DNA of 52,621 bases, taken from NCBI GenBank assembly GCA_902781895.1, contig CACZLA010000024.1, positions 1-52,621 on the forward strand, written 5' to 3'. The position numbers and the translations under genes are program-made. The notes below the pieces were generated by a model, which saw nothing but the letters and a program-made list of their open reading frames with translations, ran no database searches and had not been told where the DNA came from. This stretch comes from an uncultured Lachnospiraceae bacterium (lineage in GTDB: Bacteria; Bacillota; Clostridia; Lachnospirales; Lachnospiraceae). Shown piece after piece: positions 1 to 7,993 of this stretch (its first letter is position 1; each line of letters starts with the position of its first letter).

Positions 1-313
1 TACTAACATCACCAACGGAAAGCATCAACTTCTCTCGCATAGGAGCCCATCCCTCAATCGCAGATGAAAACGGTAAACCTTTCTCAAGCTCCCTAAGCCA
101 CCAAGCTACAGCAACAGCCATAGGCTCTTCCTGACTTTTACCATCCTTCGATTCTATCATCCAGATTCGGTCGAGTGCATCCATCAATGTAAACTTATTC
201 CTCAACAAGGCTGCCAATTTATAATAAATCTTTAACCTCTGTTCATTACTCATAACAACCATAAGTTGAGTAAGCTTTAGTATAATTGGATTAACAGGGA
301 TTTTCTTGTTCAT
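1..313 (-). CDS. Pilus/type II secretion platform protein (GspF/PilC/PilR-like), N-terminal part
   Basis: Open from an ATG at 313 to the window edge (104 codons, 3' end missing); the frame was read by hand. A GGAGGT ribosome site lies just upstream, and the start is 15 bases after the stop of the ATPase fragment at 329. The peptide has an early helical segment (LKIYYKLAALLRNKFTLMDA), then a Trp-rich helix with LREL-EKG, then WAPMREKLMLSVGDVS, which resembles the 'aGE.sG.L' region of GspF/PilC cytoplasmic domains. Such proteins are the inner-membrane platform of type IV pili and type II secretion, and an ATPase gene directly upstream is the usual order (pilQ-pilR of IncI thin pili, gspE-gspF). 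Leu, Arg and Gly codons (TTG, AGG, CGA, GGG) look unlike the rest of the window. It is probably of proteobacterial or conjugative-element origin, not part of this chromosome. Confidence 0.6.
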   Translation of the reverse strand, partial: MNKKIPVNPIILKLTQLMVVMSNEQRLKIYYKLAALLRNKFTLMDALDRIWMIESKDGKSQEEPMAVAVAWWLRELEKGLPFSSAIEGWAPMREKLMLSVGDVS

Positions 314-328
314 AATCTACCTCCGATA

Positions 329-748
329 TTAATACACAGCATCAGTATCAAGCATACCACACCAACGTTCTACTTCATCCACTGCAATAAGCCCCTTAAG
401 CATTTTTCCTATAGCATCTTCTTTCAATGTTCGGCCGCTAAGTTCATTTGTCCAGTAATGCACTGCATCCTTTTTATTTCCAGTCACCAATTTTTCAAGT
501 AATGTCGAATCAGGTATAATAATTTCTGCGGCAACTATTCGACCTACAATACCCTTTCCTCCACACGATGGACATCCCTTTCCCTTTATGAAAGATTGCT
601 CCACACCATATTTCCCAAGAGCAGTCTCAACCCGCTTATACTCTGGCAATTCTGGGTGCTTCGATAATGGTTCCCGACAATGTGGACAAAGTTTTTTAAA
701 AAGTCTTTGCGATAACAACCCCCTAATCAATTCAGGGTCTTTTAGCTT
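329..748 (-). pseudogene. C-terminal fragment of a PilB/GspE/PilQ-type secretion ATPase, fused in frame to fabD
   Basis: These 139 codons are the tail of the 415-residue frame that begins as FabD at 1576. They carry the end of a type II/IV secretion ATPase: 'LIRGLLSQRLFKKLCPHC' followed by a second CPSC and 'GKGIVGRIVAAEIIIPD'. The CxxC...CxxC tetracysteine with the following GR...E is characteristic of PilB/GspE/PilQ ATPases. The Walker A and B core is absent because the frame switches to FabD at about codon 276. The next gene (313) is the matching platform protein, so this side of the junction is a normal pilus gene order. It could be a metagenome assembly chimera, which I favour, or a real recombination junction. 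A working FabD-ATPase fusion is unlikely, since both domains are cut mid-fold. Confidence 0.75.
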
Positions 749-1576
749 AAATGCATCTATTCCCATATCAACCATAGCCTTGATGGAATCATCAAAGAAT
801 ACTGATTTCTGAACCTGCTTTTCCAGCAGTCCGGGAATGGTCTCATCCGATGCTTTCTCACGGCCGACACAGTTAAATATAACCGGCACATTCATATCAC
901 CAAAGCTTTCACTCTTAAATCTCTCAGCCAGTGCATCTCCTGCCGGCTTCATAAGTGATGTGTGAAATGGACCGCTAACTTTTACAGGCATACATCTTTT
1001 TGCTCCCAGCTCCTTCATAACCTCGGCAGCCATATCAACGGCCTCAGCATCTCCCGAAACTGTTATCTGTCCCGGGCAGTTGAAATTTGCAGGCTCGGCT
1101 ACAAGCTGCTTTCCTGCTGTCTCAAGCTCAGCTTTTACCTTGTCGCATCCCTCAAACACCTTATCCTTATCAAGTCCGAGAACTGCGATCATCTTGCAGT
1201 CTCTTCCGGAAACCGCATTTTGCATGGCATTTCCTCTGAACTGAACAAGCGGAATAACCTGCTCTTCAGTAAAAACTCCTGAAGCGTATAATGCTGAGTA
1301 TTCACCAAGTGAAAGGCCTGCAGCACAAACAGGTTCAATTCCCAGATTCTTCAGAATCTTAGTCATACCAACGGCAAATGCAACCATACATGGCTGTGTA
1401 TATTTTGTCTCATTAAGAGTCTCTGCAGGTCCCTCAAAGCAAACCTGCTTCAGATCAAAATCGACTCCCTTGACATTGTCAAATGTTTCCTTAAACTCAG
1501 GATATTTCTCATATAGATCCAGTCCCATCCCAACCTTCTGGGCACCCTGACCGGCATATAAAAATCCAAATTTCAT
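749..1576 (-). CDS. fabD: Malonyl-CoA:ACP transacylase FabD, C-terminally truncated at a junction
   Basis: Transfers malonyl groups from CoA to acyl carrier protein, feeding type II fatty-acid elongation in the cytoplasm. It starts MKFGFLYAGQGAQ, the standard FabD N-terminus. The nucleophile serine is S89 in GLSLGEYSAL (the usual His before Ser is Leu here), and the catalytic His is H205 in SGPFHTSLM. FabD is normally about 300-315 residues and ends with a 'vEiGPGktLsGl' strand; here homology stops after MVDMGIDAF (residue 276) and a pilus ATPase tail follows in frame. It is the last recognisable gene of acpP-accD-accA-fabK-x-fabD, 12 bases after the membrane protein gene. The authentic 3' end and any following fabG/fabF genes are missing. 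Confidence 0.9.
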
Positions 1577-1588
1577 TTTATTTCCTTC

Positions 1589-2140
1589 CTAATCCAGATA
1601 ATAAGAGGCACAGAAAATAACAACATGTCCTGTATCCTTGTTATAGCAGATTCCCTGAAGATCCTTAAATGTACGTGAAGTGTTACGCGTATATCGGAAC
1701 AGCTCATAGTCGCCGTAATTGTCGGAGAAAAACTCCTTTATATACGGAATGCTTTCTTCATTGATTATTGTATTTGAAAATGTTTCATTCTTCAGATACT
1801 TCTCAGGATCACGTACTGTATCAAACTCTTCAACATAATGGTTTTTCAGAGTAAGAAGATCTCTGCTGTCCACCTTAAATCCAAGGGCATATTCGTAATT
1901 ATCACCGTCTTTTATATACAGATACTTCACATCCGTTGCACTTTCAGGAAGTGTTTCGGGAAAGAAGGAGGATGAATCATCACGAAACTCCTTATATGAA
2001 CTATAAGAAGTCTTTGTTTCTCTTCTGGTATCGTCACCCCATCCCATCTTCCTCAGGATCACATATGCTCCAAGAAGTATCAGTAAGATAACAATAATAA
2101 TCGCTATTATTACATTTTTATTTGTTGGCTTAAATCCCAT
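1589..2140 (-). CDS. Single-pass membrane protein of unknown function inside the fatty-acid operon
   Basis: 183 residues, not recognised as a named family. One strong hydrophobic segment lies at about residues 9-29 (VIIAIIIVILLILLGAYVIL) after a short basic N-terminus, so it is probably membrane-anchored with an extracytoplasmic remainder. The soluble part is rich in Asp, Tyr and Phe, without cysteine pairs or an obvious catalytic motif. It overlaps the 3' end of fabK by 11 bases and ends 12 bases before fabD, so it is very likely co-translated with them. Its place between fabK and fabD suggests a lineage-specific insertion, but nothing in the sequence ties it to lipid chemistry. Confidence 0.75.
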   Translation of the reverse strand: MGFKPTNKNVIIAIIIVILLILLGAYVILRKMGWGDDTRRETKTSYSSYKEFRDDSSSFFPETLPESATDVKYLYIKDGDNYEYALGFKVDSRDLLTLKNHYVEEFDTVRDPEKYLKNETFSNTIINEESIPYIKEFFSDNYGDYELFRYTRNTSRTFKDLQGICYNKDTGHVVIFCASYYLD

Positions 2141-3050
2141 TCTCTCTTATTCTTATTCCTTCGTTATACATTTCTTCAATAATATCAGCTACCGGACGAA
2201 TCTCTTTTAACTGGCCGCATACCTGGCCTGCCATAACGGATCCGTTCTTCATATCACCATCGGTGACTGCACGTCTCAGACCACCCAGTGTTATCTGCTC
2301 AAGCTCTTCACGTGAAGCTGCCTGAGCTTCAAGCTTCAGATACTCACGAGCCATCTGATTCTTTATAATACGAACCGGAGCATTCAGGCTTCTTCCGGTA
2401 ACAGTTGTACTGTTATCCTTTGCCTTTATCAGCTCCTGCTTGTAATTATCATGTATAGGACATTCCTCACTTACAAGAAGACATGTTCCTATCTGAACTC
2501 CCGCAGCACCAAGACACATGGCAGCTGCAAACTGTCTTCCGTCAGCTATACCACCTGCAGCAATAACAGGAATATCAACACAGTCAACTATCTGCGGAAC
2601 AAGTGCCATTGTAGTCATATCTCCCACATGTCCTCCACTCTCACCGCCTTCGGCGATAACAGCGTCAGCACCCTGTTTCTCAACTCGACGAGCAAGAGCA
2701 CTGCTGGCAACAACAGGGATAACAACAGCTCCCATCTCTTTCCATTTTTCCATATATTTTCCGGGTGTACCTGCACCTGTTGTAATAATCTTTATCTTCT
2801 CTCTCACAAGAAGATCGGCTATATTATCAACATCAGGATTCAGAAGCATCAGATTGACACCGAAGGGCTTATCTGTTGCCTGTCTGGCATCATATATCTC
2901 CTGCTCTATTCTCGCTGCATCATAGCCACCTGAACCGATAAGACCAAGCGCCCCGGCATTTGATACTGCAGCAGCGAATTTACCGAGAGCGATATTAGCC
3001 ATACCACCCTGAATTATAGGGTACTTCGTACCCAGCATCTCGTTTATCAT
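2130..3050 (-). CDS. fabK: Enoyl-ACP reductase II (FMN-dependent, FabK)
   Basis: FMN-containing enoyl-ACP reductase that performs the last reduction of each fatty-acid elongation cycle in many Firmicutes in place of FabI. It is a nitronate-monooxygenase/FabK TIM barrel: KYPIIQGGMANIA near the N-terminus, GGESGGHVG in the middle, then IPVIAAGGIADG and GAAGVQIGTCLL for flavin-phosphate binding. I chose the ATG at 3050 (MINEMLGTKYP) because an AGGAAA ribosome site lies directly upstream; the ATG at 3074 abuts the accA stop codon and has no such site. At about 306 residues it matches the family length. It lies between accA and a small membrane protein gene that overlaps its 3' end. Confidence 0.93.
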   Translation of the reverse strand: MINEMLGTKYPIIQGGMANIALGKFAAAVSNAGALGLIGSGGYDAARIEQEIYDARQATDKPFGVNLMLLNPDVDNIADLLVREKIKIITTGAGTPGKYMEKWKEMGAVVIPVVASSALARRVEKQGADAVIAEGGESGGHVGDMTTMALVPQIVDCVDIPVIAAGGIADGRQFAAAMCLGAAGVQIGTCLLVSEECPIHDNYKQELIKAKDNSTTVTGRSLNAPVRIIKNQMAREYLKLEAQAASREELEQITLGGLRRAVTDGDMKNGSVMAGQVCGQLKEIRPVADIIEEMYNEGIRIRENGI

Positions 3051-3074
3051 ATCTTTTCCTTTCCCTGATTCCAT

Positions 3075-4016
3075 TTATAATGAATAAACAACAGAATCTA
3101 TATTTCTGAACTTCTCATAACGTTCCTTTGCCACCTCTGATCCGGACTTACCCTTGAACTTTCTCAGCTCCTTTACAAGCATTTCATCCAGATCACGATA
3201 TACAACACTCGGGTTATGATGTGCACCACCCAGTGGTTCTCTGATAATTCCCTCTATGACACCGTACTCCTTCAGATCATAGGAGGTAAGTTTCATCAGC
3301 TTGCACGCTTCATCAGCCTTGCTTGAATCCTTCCAGAGTATGGTTGCAAAGCCTTCAGGTGAAAGAACGGAATAAACCGCATTCTCCAGCATATAAACAG
3401 AGTTTGCAACTCCGATGGCAAGTGCACCACCACTGCTTCCCTCGCCTGTTACTATAGCGATGACCGGCACCTTAAGTGCACTCATCTCAGCAAGATTTCT
3501 TGAAATTGCCTGACTCTGTCCGTGAGCCTCTGCATCAAGTCCCGGATATGCTCCCGGCGTATCGATAAATGTAATTATAGGACGTCCGAACTTTTCAGCC
3601 TGTTTCATCATACGAAGAGCTTTACGATATCCTTCGGGCTCCGGCATACCGAAATTGTACTCCATATTTTCCTTCAGATCTCTGCCCTTACGATGACCCA
3701 GTACAGTAACGGGAACTCCGTGAAATGTAGCTATACCACCGAAAATACTCTTATCATCCTTGTTCAGAACATCGCCTCTCTGAATAAACAGATCATCAAA
3801 GAGTGCATCGATAAAATCATCTACCTTCGGACGTCTTGGATGTCTGGCAAGAAATACTCTGTCATGTGGACTGAGATTTGAAGCGAGACTTGCCGTCCTG
3901 TCATATTCTGCATGAAGATCGCTTAATGCTTCGACGTTCTCCATATCATCCTTAATGGATGCTATCTTCTCTTCCAAAACAGTAAGCTTATCATCTATTT
4001 CTCTTAACGTTGCCAT
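3075..4016 (-). CDS. accA: Acetyl-CoA carboxylase carboxyltransferase subunit alpha
   Basis: With AccD it forms the carboxyltransferase of acetyl-CoA carboxylase, moving CO2 from carboxybiotin to acetyl-CoA to make malonyl-CoA. Family signatures: an N-terminal coiled region (LTVLEEKIASIKDDMENVE), RGRDLKENMEYNFGMPEPEG, FIDTPGAYPGLDAEAHGQS and GEGSSGGALAIGVAN. The 313-residue length is normal. It overlaps the end of accD by 13 bases, consistent with coupled translation of the two subunits. Biotin carrier and biotin carboxylase genes (accB, accC) are not in the window and may lie beyond the left edge. Confidence 0.96.
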   Translation of the reverse strand: MATLREIDDKLTVLEEKIASIKDDMENVEALSDLHAEYDRTASLASNLSPHDRVFLARHPRRPKVDDFIDALFDDLFIQRGDVLNKDDKSIFGGIATFHGVPVTVLGHRKGRDLKENMEYNFGMPEPEGYRKALRMMKQAEKFGRPIITFIDTPGAYPGLDAEAHGQSQAISRNLAEMSALKVPVIAIVTGEGSSGGALAIGVANSVYMLENAVYSVLSPEGFATILWKDSSKADEACKLMKLTSYDLKEYGVIEGIIREPLGGAHHNPSVVYRDLDEMLVKELRKFKGKSGSEVAKERYEKFRNIDSVVYSL

Positions 4017-4903
4017 GATTTCCTCCTGTTTTCGTGAAGTCTGAGGATCTGAGAAAGGGTTGCCTTCATCTCACCTCTCTTTACTATTGCGTCTACAAAT
4101 CCATGCTCCTCAAGATACTCAGCTCTCTGGAATCCTTCCGGAAGCTTCTGACCTATAGTCTGCTCTATAACACGTGGACCGGCAAATCCGATAAGTGCCC
4201 CCGGCTCCGCAATAGTTATATCAGCAAGCGTAGCAAAGCTGGCACTTACACCACCTGTTGTGGGATGTGTAAGTACTGATACATAAAGTCCCCCATGCTT
4301 ACTGAATTTCTGCACTGCGGCTGATGTTTTTGCCATCTGCATAAGTGAAAGGATTCCCTCCTGCATTCTGGCACCACCGCTGGCAGTAAAAATAATAATA
4401 GGCAGATTCATTTTGTCGGCATACTCAAATGATCTTGTTACCAGTTCACCGACTGCAACTCCCATACTGCCCATTAAAAACTCACTGGCCATAACAGCCA
4501 GTACCGTCTTATGTCCATCTATTTCACAAACTCCGGAAAGAACACCTTCATCCAGTCCGGTCTTCTTTCTGAGATTTTTTATCTTCTCCTCGTACTCCGG
4601 ATAATCAAGAGGATTTCTGAGTGTTGTATCACTCTTTATTTTCCTGAAGGTTCCCGGATCCGCAATATTCATTACACGTCTTCTTGCAGATATCTTTGAA
4701 TGTGCTCCGCAATTCGGACATACATACTGCGATTTCTTGATTTCTGATAAAGAGGTGCTGACACCACAATCGGAGCAGGTAAATACCTGCTCCGAACTTG
4801 TATCATCATCTAATTCCTCGTTAACAGATTCTACCAGTTCAATGTCATCCTTGGTAGCCTTTGAGCTATCAGCAGGGCGTCCCTGCTTACCAAAAAGCCT
4901 CAT
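4004..4903 (-). CDS. accD: Acetyl-CoA carboxylase carboxyltransferase subunit beta
   Basis: Beta subunit of the carboxyltransferase, partner of AccA. It has the expected N-terminal zinc ribbon (CSDC and CPNC at about residues 43 and 62) followed by a crotonase-like carboxyltransferase fold (FTASGGARMQEGILSLMQMAKT, HPTTGGVSASFATLAD, GFAGPRVIEQT). The length of 299 is normal, with a slightly extended acidic N-terminus (residues 10-40) before the zinc ribbon. It follows acpP by about 31 bases and overlaps accA by 13. The zinc ribbon is known in other bacteria to bind nucleic acid for autoregulation; whether that occurs here cannot be seen. Confidence 0.96.
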   Translation of the reverse strand: MRLFGKQGRPADSSKATKDDIELVESVNEELDDDTSSEQVFTCSDCGVSTSLSEIKKSQYVCPNCGAHSKISARRRVMNIADPGTFRKIKSDTTLRNPLDYPEYEEKIKNLRKKTGLDEGVLSGVCEIDGHKTVLAVMASEFLMGSMGVAVGELVTRSFEYADKMNLPIIIFTASGGARMQEGILSLMQMAKTSAAVQKFSKHGGLYVSVLTHPTTGGVSASFATLADITIAEPGALIGFAGPRVIEQTIGQKLPEGFQRAEYLEEHGFVDAIVKRGEMKATLSQILRLHENRRKSWQR

Positions 4904-4934
4904 TTTAATGTTCCTCCGAACGAGTTTTTCTTTT

Positions 4935-5159
4935 TTACTTATGTGACTCTACATAGTCAACGAGATCCTGAACTGTCTTAATGTTAGGAAGATCCTCGTC
5001 AGCGATAGCAACTCCGATAGTATCTTCGATAGCCATTCCAAGCTCAACAGCGTCAAGTGAATCAGCACCGAGATCATCTGTAAGAGAAGCCTCAAGAGTA
5101 ATCTTGTCCTCATCTACACTAAGTGTTTCTGCAATAACAGCCTTGATTTCATCAAACAT
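4935..5159 (-). CDS. acpP: Acyl carrier protein
   Basis: Small acidic carrier that holds growing acyl chains on a phosphopantetheine arm. The 74 residues have the canonical four-helix pattern, with the attachment serine S34 in GADSLDAVELGMAIED. It is the first gene of acpP-accD-accA-fabK-x-fabD and has its own strong promoter about 100 bases upstream (5254-5281). The ribosome site is AAGGAGAT. Confidence 0.97.
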   Translation of the reverse strand: MFDEIKAVIAETLSVDEDKITLEASLTDDLGADSLDAVELGMAIEDTIGVAIADEDLPNIKTVQDLVDYVESHK

Positions 5160-5231
5160 TTCTTTAATCTCCTTTTAAAATAAAATATATGCCTCATGGC
5201 AGTCAGGTCAAAAATCATTAAAAAATTTTAT

Positions 5232-5245
5232 TTAAAAATTTTTAA
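5232..5245. promoter_or_regulatory. AT-rich palindrome next to the acpP transcription start
   Basis: TTAAAAATTTTTAA is a perfect 14-bp palindrome directly downstream of the acpP -10 box, about where transcription would begin. A second A/T tract follows. A repressor bound here would block transcription. It does not match the FapR consensus, and it is only loosely like the FabT box. It could also be ordinary AT-rich leader. Confidence 0.35.
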
Positions 5246-5253
5246 CCTTTTTC

Positions 5254-5281
5254 ATTATAGTCCATATTCGATGAAAGTCAA
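5254..5281 (-). promoter_or_regulatory. Sigma-A promoter of the acpP-acc-fab operon
   Basis: On the minus strand TTGACT (5276-5281), a 16-bp spacer and TATAAT (5254-5259), predicting a start near 5247 and a leader of roughly 85 bases before acpP. It separates the fatty-acid operon from the acyl-CoA synthetase gene, which ends at 5310. Confidence 0.75.
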
Positions 5282-5309
5282 CAGCTTTTTTATATCTTTT
5301 CTTTTAATA

Positions 5310-7013
5310 CTATTTCTTATTATCCTCCCAGTCCTTTGCCTTTATCTCCGCACGTCTTATCTTACCACTGCTGGTTTTCGGAAGTGACTCTACGAAATCA
5401 ACGAATTTCGGTCTCTTATAGGAAGCGAGATTACTCTTCAGATATTTCATAGTTTCCTTCTTCAGCTTTTCGGTAGCTTCACTCCCCTTTGTAAGTACTA
5501 TCGACGCCTTTATAGCCTGCCCCCTAACCTTATCCGGAACGCTGGTAACAGCACATTCCATAACATAAGGGAGCTTCATAATTTCATTCTCTATCTCAAA
5601 TGGTCCGACTCTGAAGCCTGCGGATTTGATGATGTCATCTCCTCGACCTACATACCACAGATATCCATCCTCATCCATAAATGCCGTATCACCGGTATGA
5701 TAATAACCATCCCTGACTACAGCAGCGGTCTTCTCATCATCCAGATAATAACCCTGGAACAGTCCTCTCGGCTTTCCGTCCTTAATGCTTATACATATCT
5801 CTCCGGTCTCACCTACATGAGCATCCTGTCCTTTGTCATTCAGTAAATGCATGTCATACAGCGGATTCGGCTTACCCATAGATCCGGGCTTTGGCTCCAT
5901 GCCCTTCAGGTTTGCAGCAACAAGCGTTGTCTCAGTCTGACCGAAGCCTTCCATGATCTTAAGTCCTGTCATTCTGTAGAACTTTTCATACACCTCAGGA
6001 TTCAGTGCCTCTCCGGCTGTGGATACATTTTTCAGATGGGAAAGATCAAACTTTCTCATATCAACATGCACCAGCATTCTGAATACAGTAGGCGGTGCGC
6101 AGAAGGTTGTGATCCTGTACTTTTCCATAAGTGCCAGGATTTCCTTAGCAAAAAACTCGTCATAATCATATGTAAATACAGCCGCCTCACTGAGCCACTG
6201 TCCGTATATCTTTCCCCACAGAGCCTTGCCCCATCCGGTATCACTTATAGTAAAATGGATTCCCTGACTGTCAACCTGATGCCAGTACTTTGCAGTCACG
6301 TAGTGTCCCAGCGGATACTTGTGAGAATGGGCTGCCATCTTCGGATAAGAGGTTGTTCCCGATGTAAAGAACATGAGTGCCGTATCATCTCCGCAGGAAA
6401 CATTTGCAGGACGCTTGAACTGGGATGAGAAAAATCTCACATCTCTGTTAAAGTTACTCCAGCCTTCCTTTGAACCTCCTACAAGCATTTTTGCCCTGAG
6501 ACCCATATAATTCTTTGCTGCCTTATCCATCTCATCTGACACTTCACCATCGGCAGTACAAACAACAGCATTTATCTTACCGGTCTTAAGCCTGTACTCA
6601 AAATCCTTTTTAGTAAGAAGGAATGAACATGGCACTGCAACCGCTCCAATCTTGTGAAGCGCAACAAGAGCAAACCAGAACTGATAATGTCTCTTAAGAA
6701 CAAGAAGAACCTTATCACCCTTTCTGATTCCCAGATAATGGAAATAGTTTGCGGTCTTATTGGAATAATTCTTCATATCGGCAAATGTGATCCTGCGTTC
6801 TCTGCCCTCTTTTGATATGTGCATCATGGCAGTCTTATCGGGACATTTCTCGGCAAGAACATCTACAACATCAAAACCGAAATTAAAATCATCATCATCA
6901 TGAATATCTATTTTTTTGAGCAATCCGTTTTCATCTACATATGTAGATATATACTTTCCGGCTATTCCCTCTTCGGGAGTCAGATCATAATCCTTTACTA
7001 CTTCGTCGCTCAT
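5310..7013 (-). CDS. AMP-forming acyl-CoA synthetase (medium-chain/acetyl-CoA synthetase-like)
   Basis: Activates a carboxylic acid to its CoA thioester through an acyl-adenylate. The 567 residues carry the ANL superfamily motifs in order: phosphate loop FFTSGTTSYPKMA (about 215-230), STAGEALNPEVYEKF, GFGQTETT, YHTGDTAFMDEDGYLWYVGR and the C-terminal lysine motif TSSGKIRRAEIK. The overall pattern (NTANYFHYLGIRKGDKVLL, SDTGWGKALWGKIYG) is that of medium-chain acyl-CoA synthetases and short relatives of acetyl-CoA synthetase. The substrate cannot be read from sequence. An AAGGAG ribosome site lies 6 bases before the start. It stands just upstream of the fatty-acid operon on the same strand, so it may load exogenous acids. 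Confidence 0.9.
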   Translation of the reverse strand: MSDEVVKDYDLTPEEGIAGKYISTYVDENGLLKKIDIHDDDDFNFGFDVVDVLAEKCPDKTAMMHISKEGRERRITFADMKNYSNKTANYFHYLGIRKGDKVLLVLKRHYQFWFALVALHKIGAVAVPCSFLLTKKDFEYRLKTGKINAVVCTADGEVSDEMDKAAKNYMGLRAKMLVGGSKEGWSNFNRDVRFFSSQFKRPANVSCGDDTALMFFTSGTTSYPKMAAHSHKYPLGHYVTAKYWHQVDSQGIHFTISDTGWGKALWGKIYGQWLSEAAVFTYDYDEFFAKEILALMEKYRITTFCAPPTVFRMLVHVDMRKFDLSHLKNVSTAGEALNPEVYEKFYRMTGLKIMEGFGQTETTLVAANLKGMEPKPGSMGKPNPLYDMHLLNDKGQDAHVGETGEICISIKDGKPRGLFQGYYLDDEKTAAVVRDGYYHTGDTAFMDEDGYLWYVGRGDDIIKSAGFRVGPFEIENEIMKLPYVMECAVTSVPDKVRGQAIKASIVLTKGSEATEKLKKETMKYLKSNLASYKRPKFVDFVESLPKTSSGKIRRAEIKAKDWEDNKK

Positions 7014-7101
7014 ATATACTCCTTACTACCTTTCATACTTACAAAAATCATAAGCATCACTTAAAACTTAAATCACATTTACGCTGTGTAAACTCAAAAT
7101 C

Positions 7102-7140
7102 AGCCTCAATACGTGGTTTTAAAAACTACATATCGAGGCT
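7102..7140 (-). terminator. Imperfect hairpin downstream of exoA
   Basis: AGCCTC and GAGGCT flank a long stem with wobble pairs around a TTTTAAAA loop. Read on the minus strand it is followed by GATTTTGAGTTT. It lies about 80 bases past the exoA stop and upstream of the acyl-CoA synthetase, so it probably ends the yajC-exoA transcript. The U tract is weak. Confidence 0.5.
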
Positions 7141-7220
7141 ATTATAATATCATATATTATATAAATCAAGTTACAATTATCACTATATATAGAAACTTTA
7201 TTATTTATTTTTAATTACGC

Positions 7221-7976
7221 TTAAATATCCAGATCAACTTCTATAGGGCAATGGTCGGAACCCATTATATCACTATGTATCTTTGCATCTGTTATCTTAT
7301 CCTTTAATACATCCGATACCAGAAAATAGTCTATACGCCACCCTGCATTCCTTGCTCTGGAATTAAACCTGTATGACCACCAGGAATAAGCTTCCTCCTT
7401 ATCAGGATACTTATACCTGAAGCTGTCTGTAAAGCCGGCATCCAGAAGGAGTGTCAGCTTTTCTCTTTCTTCATCCGTAAATCCGGGGTTATGATGATTC
7501 GCAGATGGATTCTTCAGATCTATCTCCTTATGAGCCACATTCATATCTCCGCATACGATAACAGGCTTCTTCTCAGCCAGTCCTCCGAGAAATGCACGGA
7601 AGTCATCCTCCCATTTCATCCTGTAGTCAAGCCTTTTAAGCTCATTCTGGGAATTCGGTACATATACACCAACAAAATAGAAATCATCCATCTCAAGTGT
7701 GATAAGACGACCTTCCTGATCATGTTCCTCTATACCCATTCCATAGATAACATCCAGAGGTTCCTTCTTTGAAAAAACCGCTGTCCCGGAATAGCCCTTA
7801 CGCTTTGCATAGTTCCAGAACTGATGGTACCCGGGAAGCTCCAGCTTCAGCTGGTTCTCCTGCATCTTACTTTCCTGAATGGCAAATATATCCGCATCAA
7901 GACTATTAAAAGAATCCTCAAAGCCCTTATTCACACATGCTCTGATTCCGTTTACATTCCATGAAACAAGCTTCAT
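7221..7976 (-). CDS. exoA: Exodeoxyribonuclease III (AP endonuclease family 1)
   Basis: Mg-dependent AP endonuclease and 3'-5' exonuclease of base-excision repair. The 251 residues show all signature blocks: MKLVSWNVNGIRAC, DIFAIQESKM (catalytic Glu), GRLITLEMDDFYFVGVYVPNS, CGDMNVAH, RIDYFLVSD and the terminal GSDHCPI (catalytic His). Normal length. It is the last gene of a tight group (yajC, lipoprotein, membrane protein, exoA) with a 17-base gap to its neighbour. Confidence 0.96.
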   Translation of the reverse strand: MKLVSWNVNGIRACVNKGFEDSFNSLDADIFAIQESKMQENQLKLELPGYHQFWNYAKRKGYSGTAVFSKKEPLDVIYGMGIEEHDQEGRLITLEMDDFYFVGVYVPNSQNELKRLDYRMKWEDDFRAFLGGLAEKKPVIVCGDMNVAHKEIDLKNPSANHHNPGFTDEEREKLTLLLDAGFTDSFRYKYPDKEEAYSWWSYRFNSRARNAGWRIDYFLVSDVLKDKITDAKIHSDIMGSDHCPIEVDLDI

Positions 7977-7993
7977 AATACGCTCCTCTCTTG

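Noticed and set aside
329-1576. A new bifunctional FabD-ATPase protein
   Set aside because: Both parts are cut inside their folds and codon use changes at the junction.
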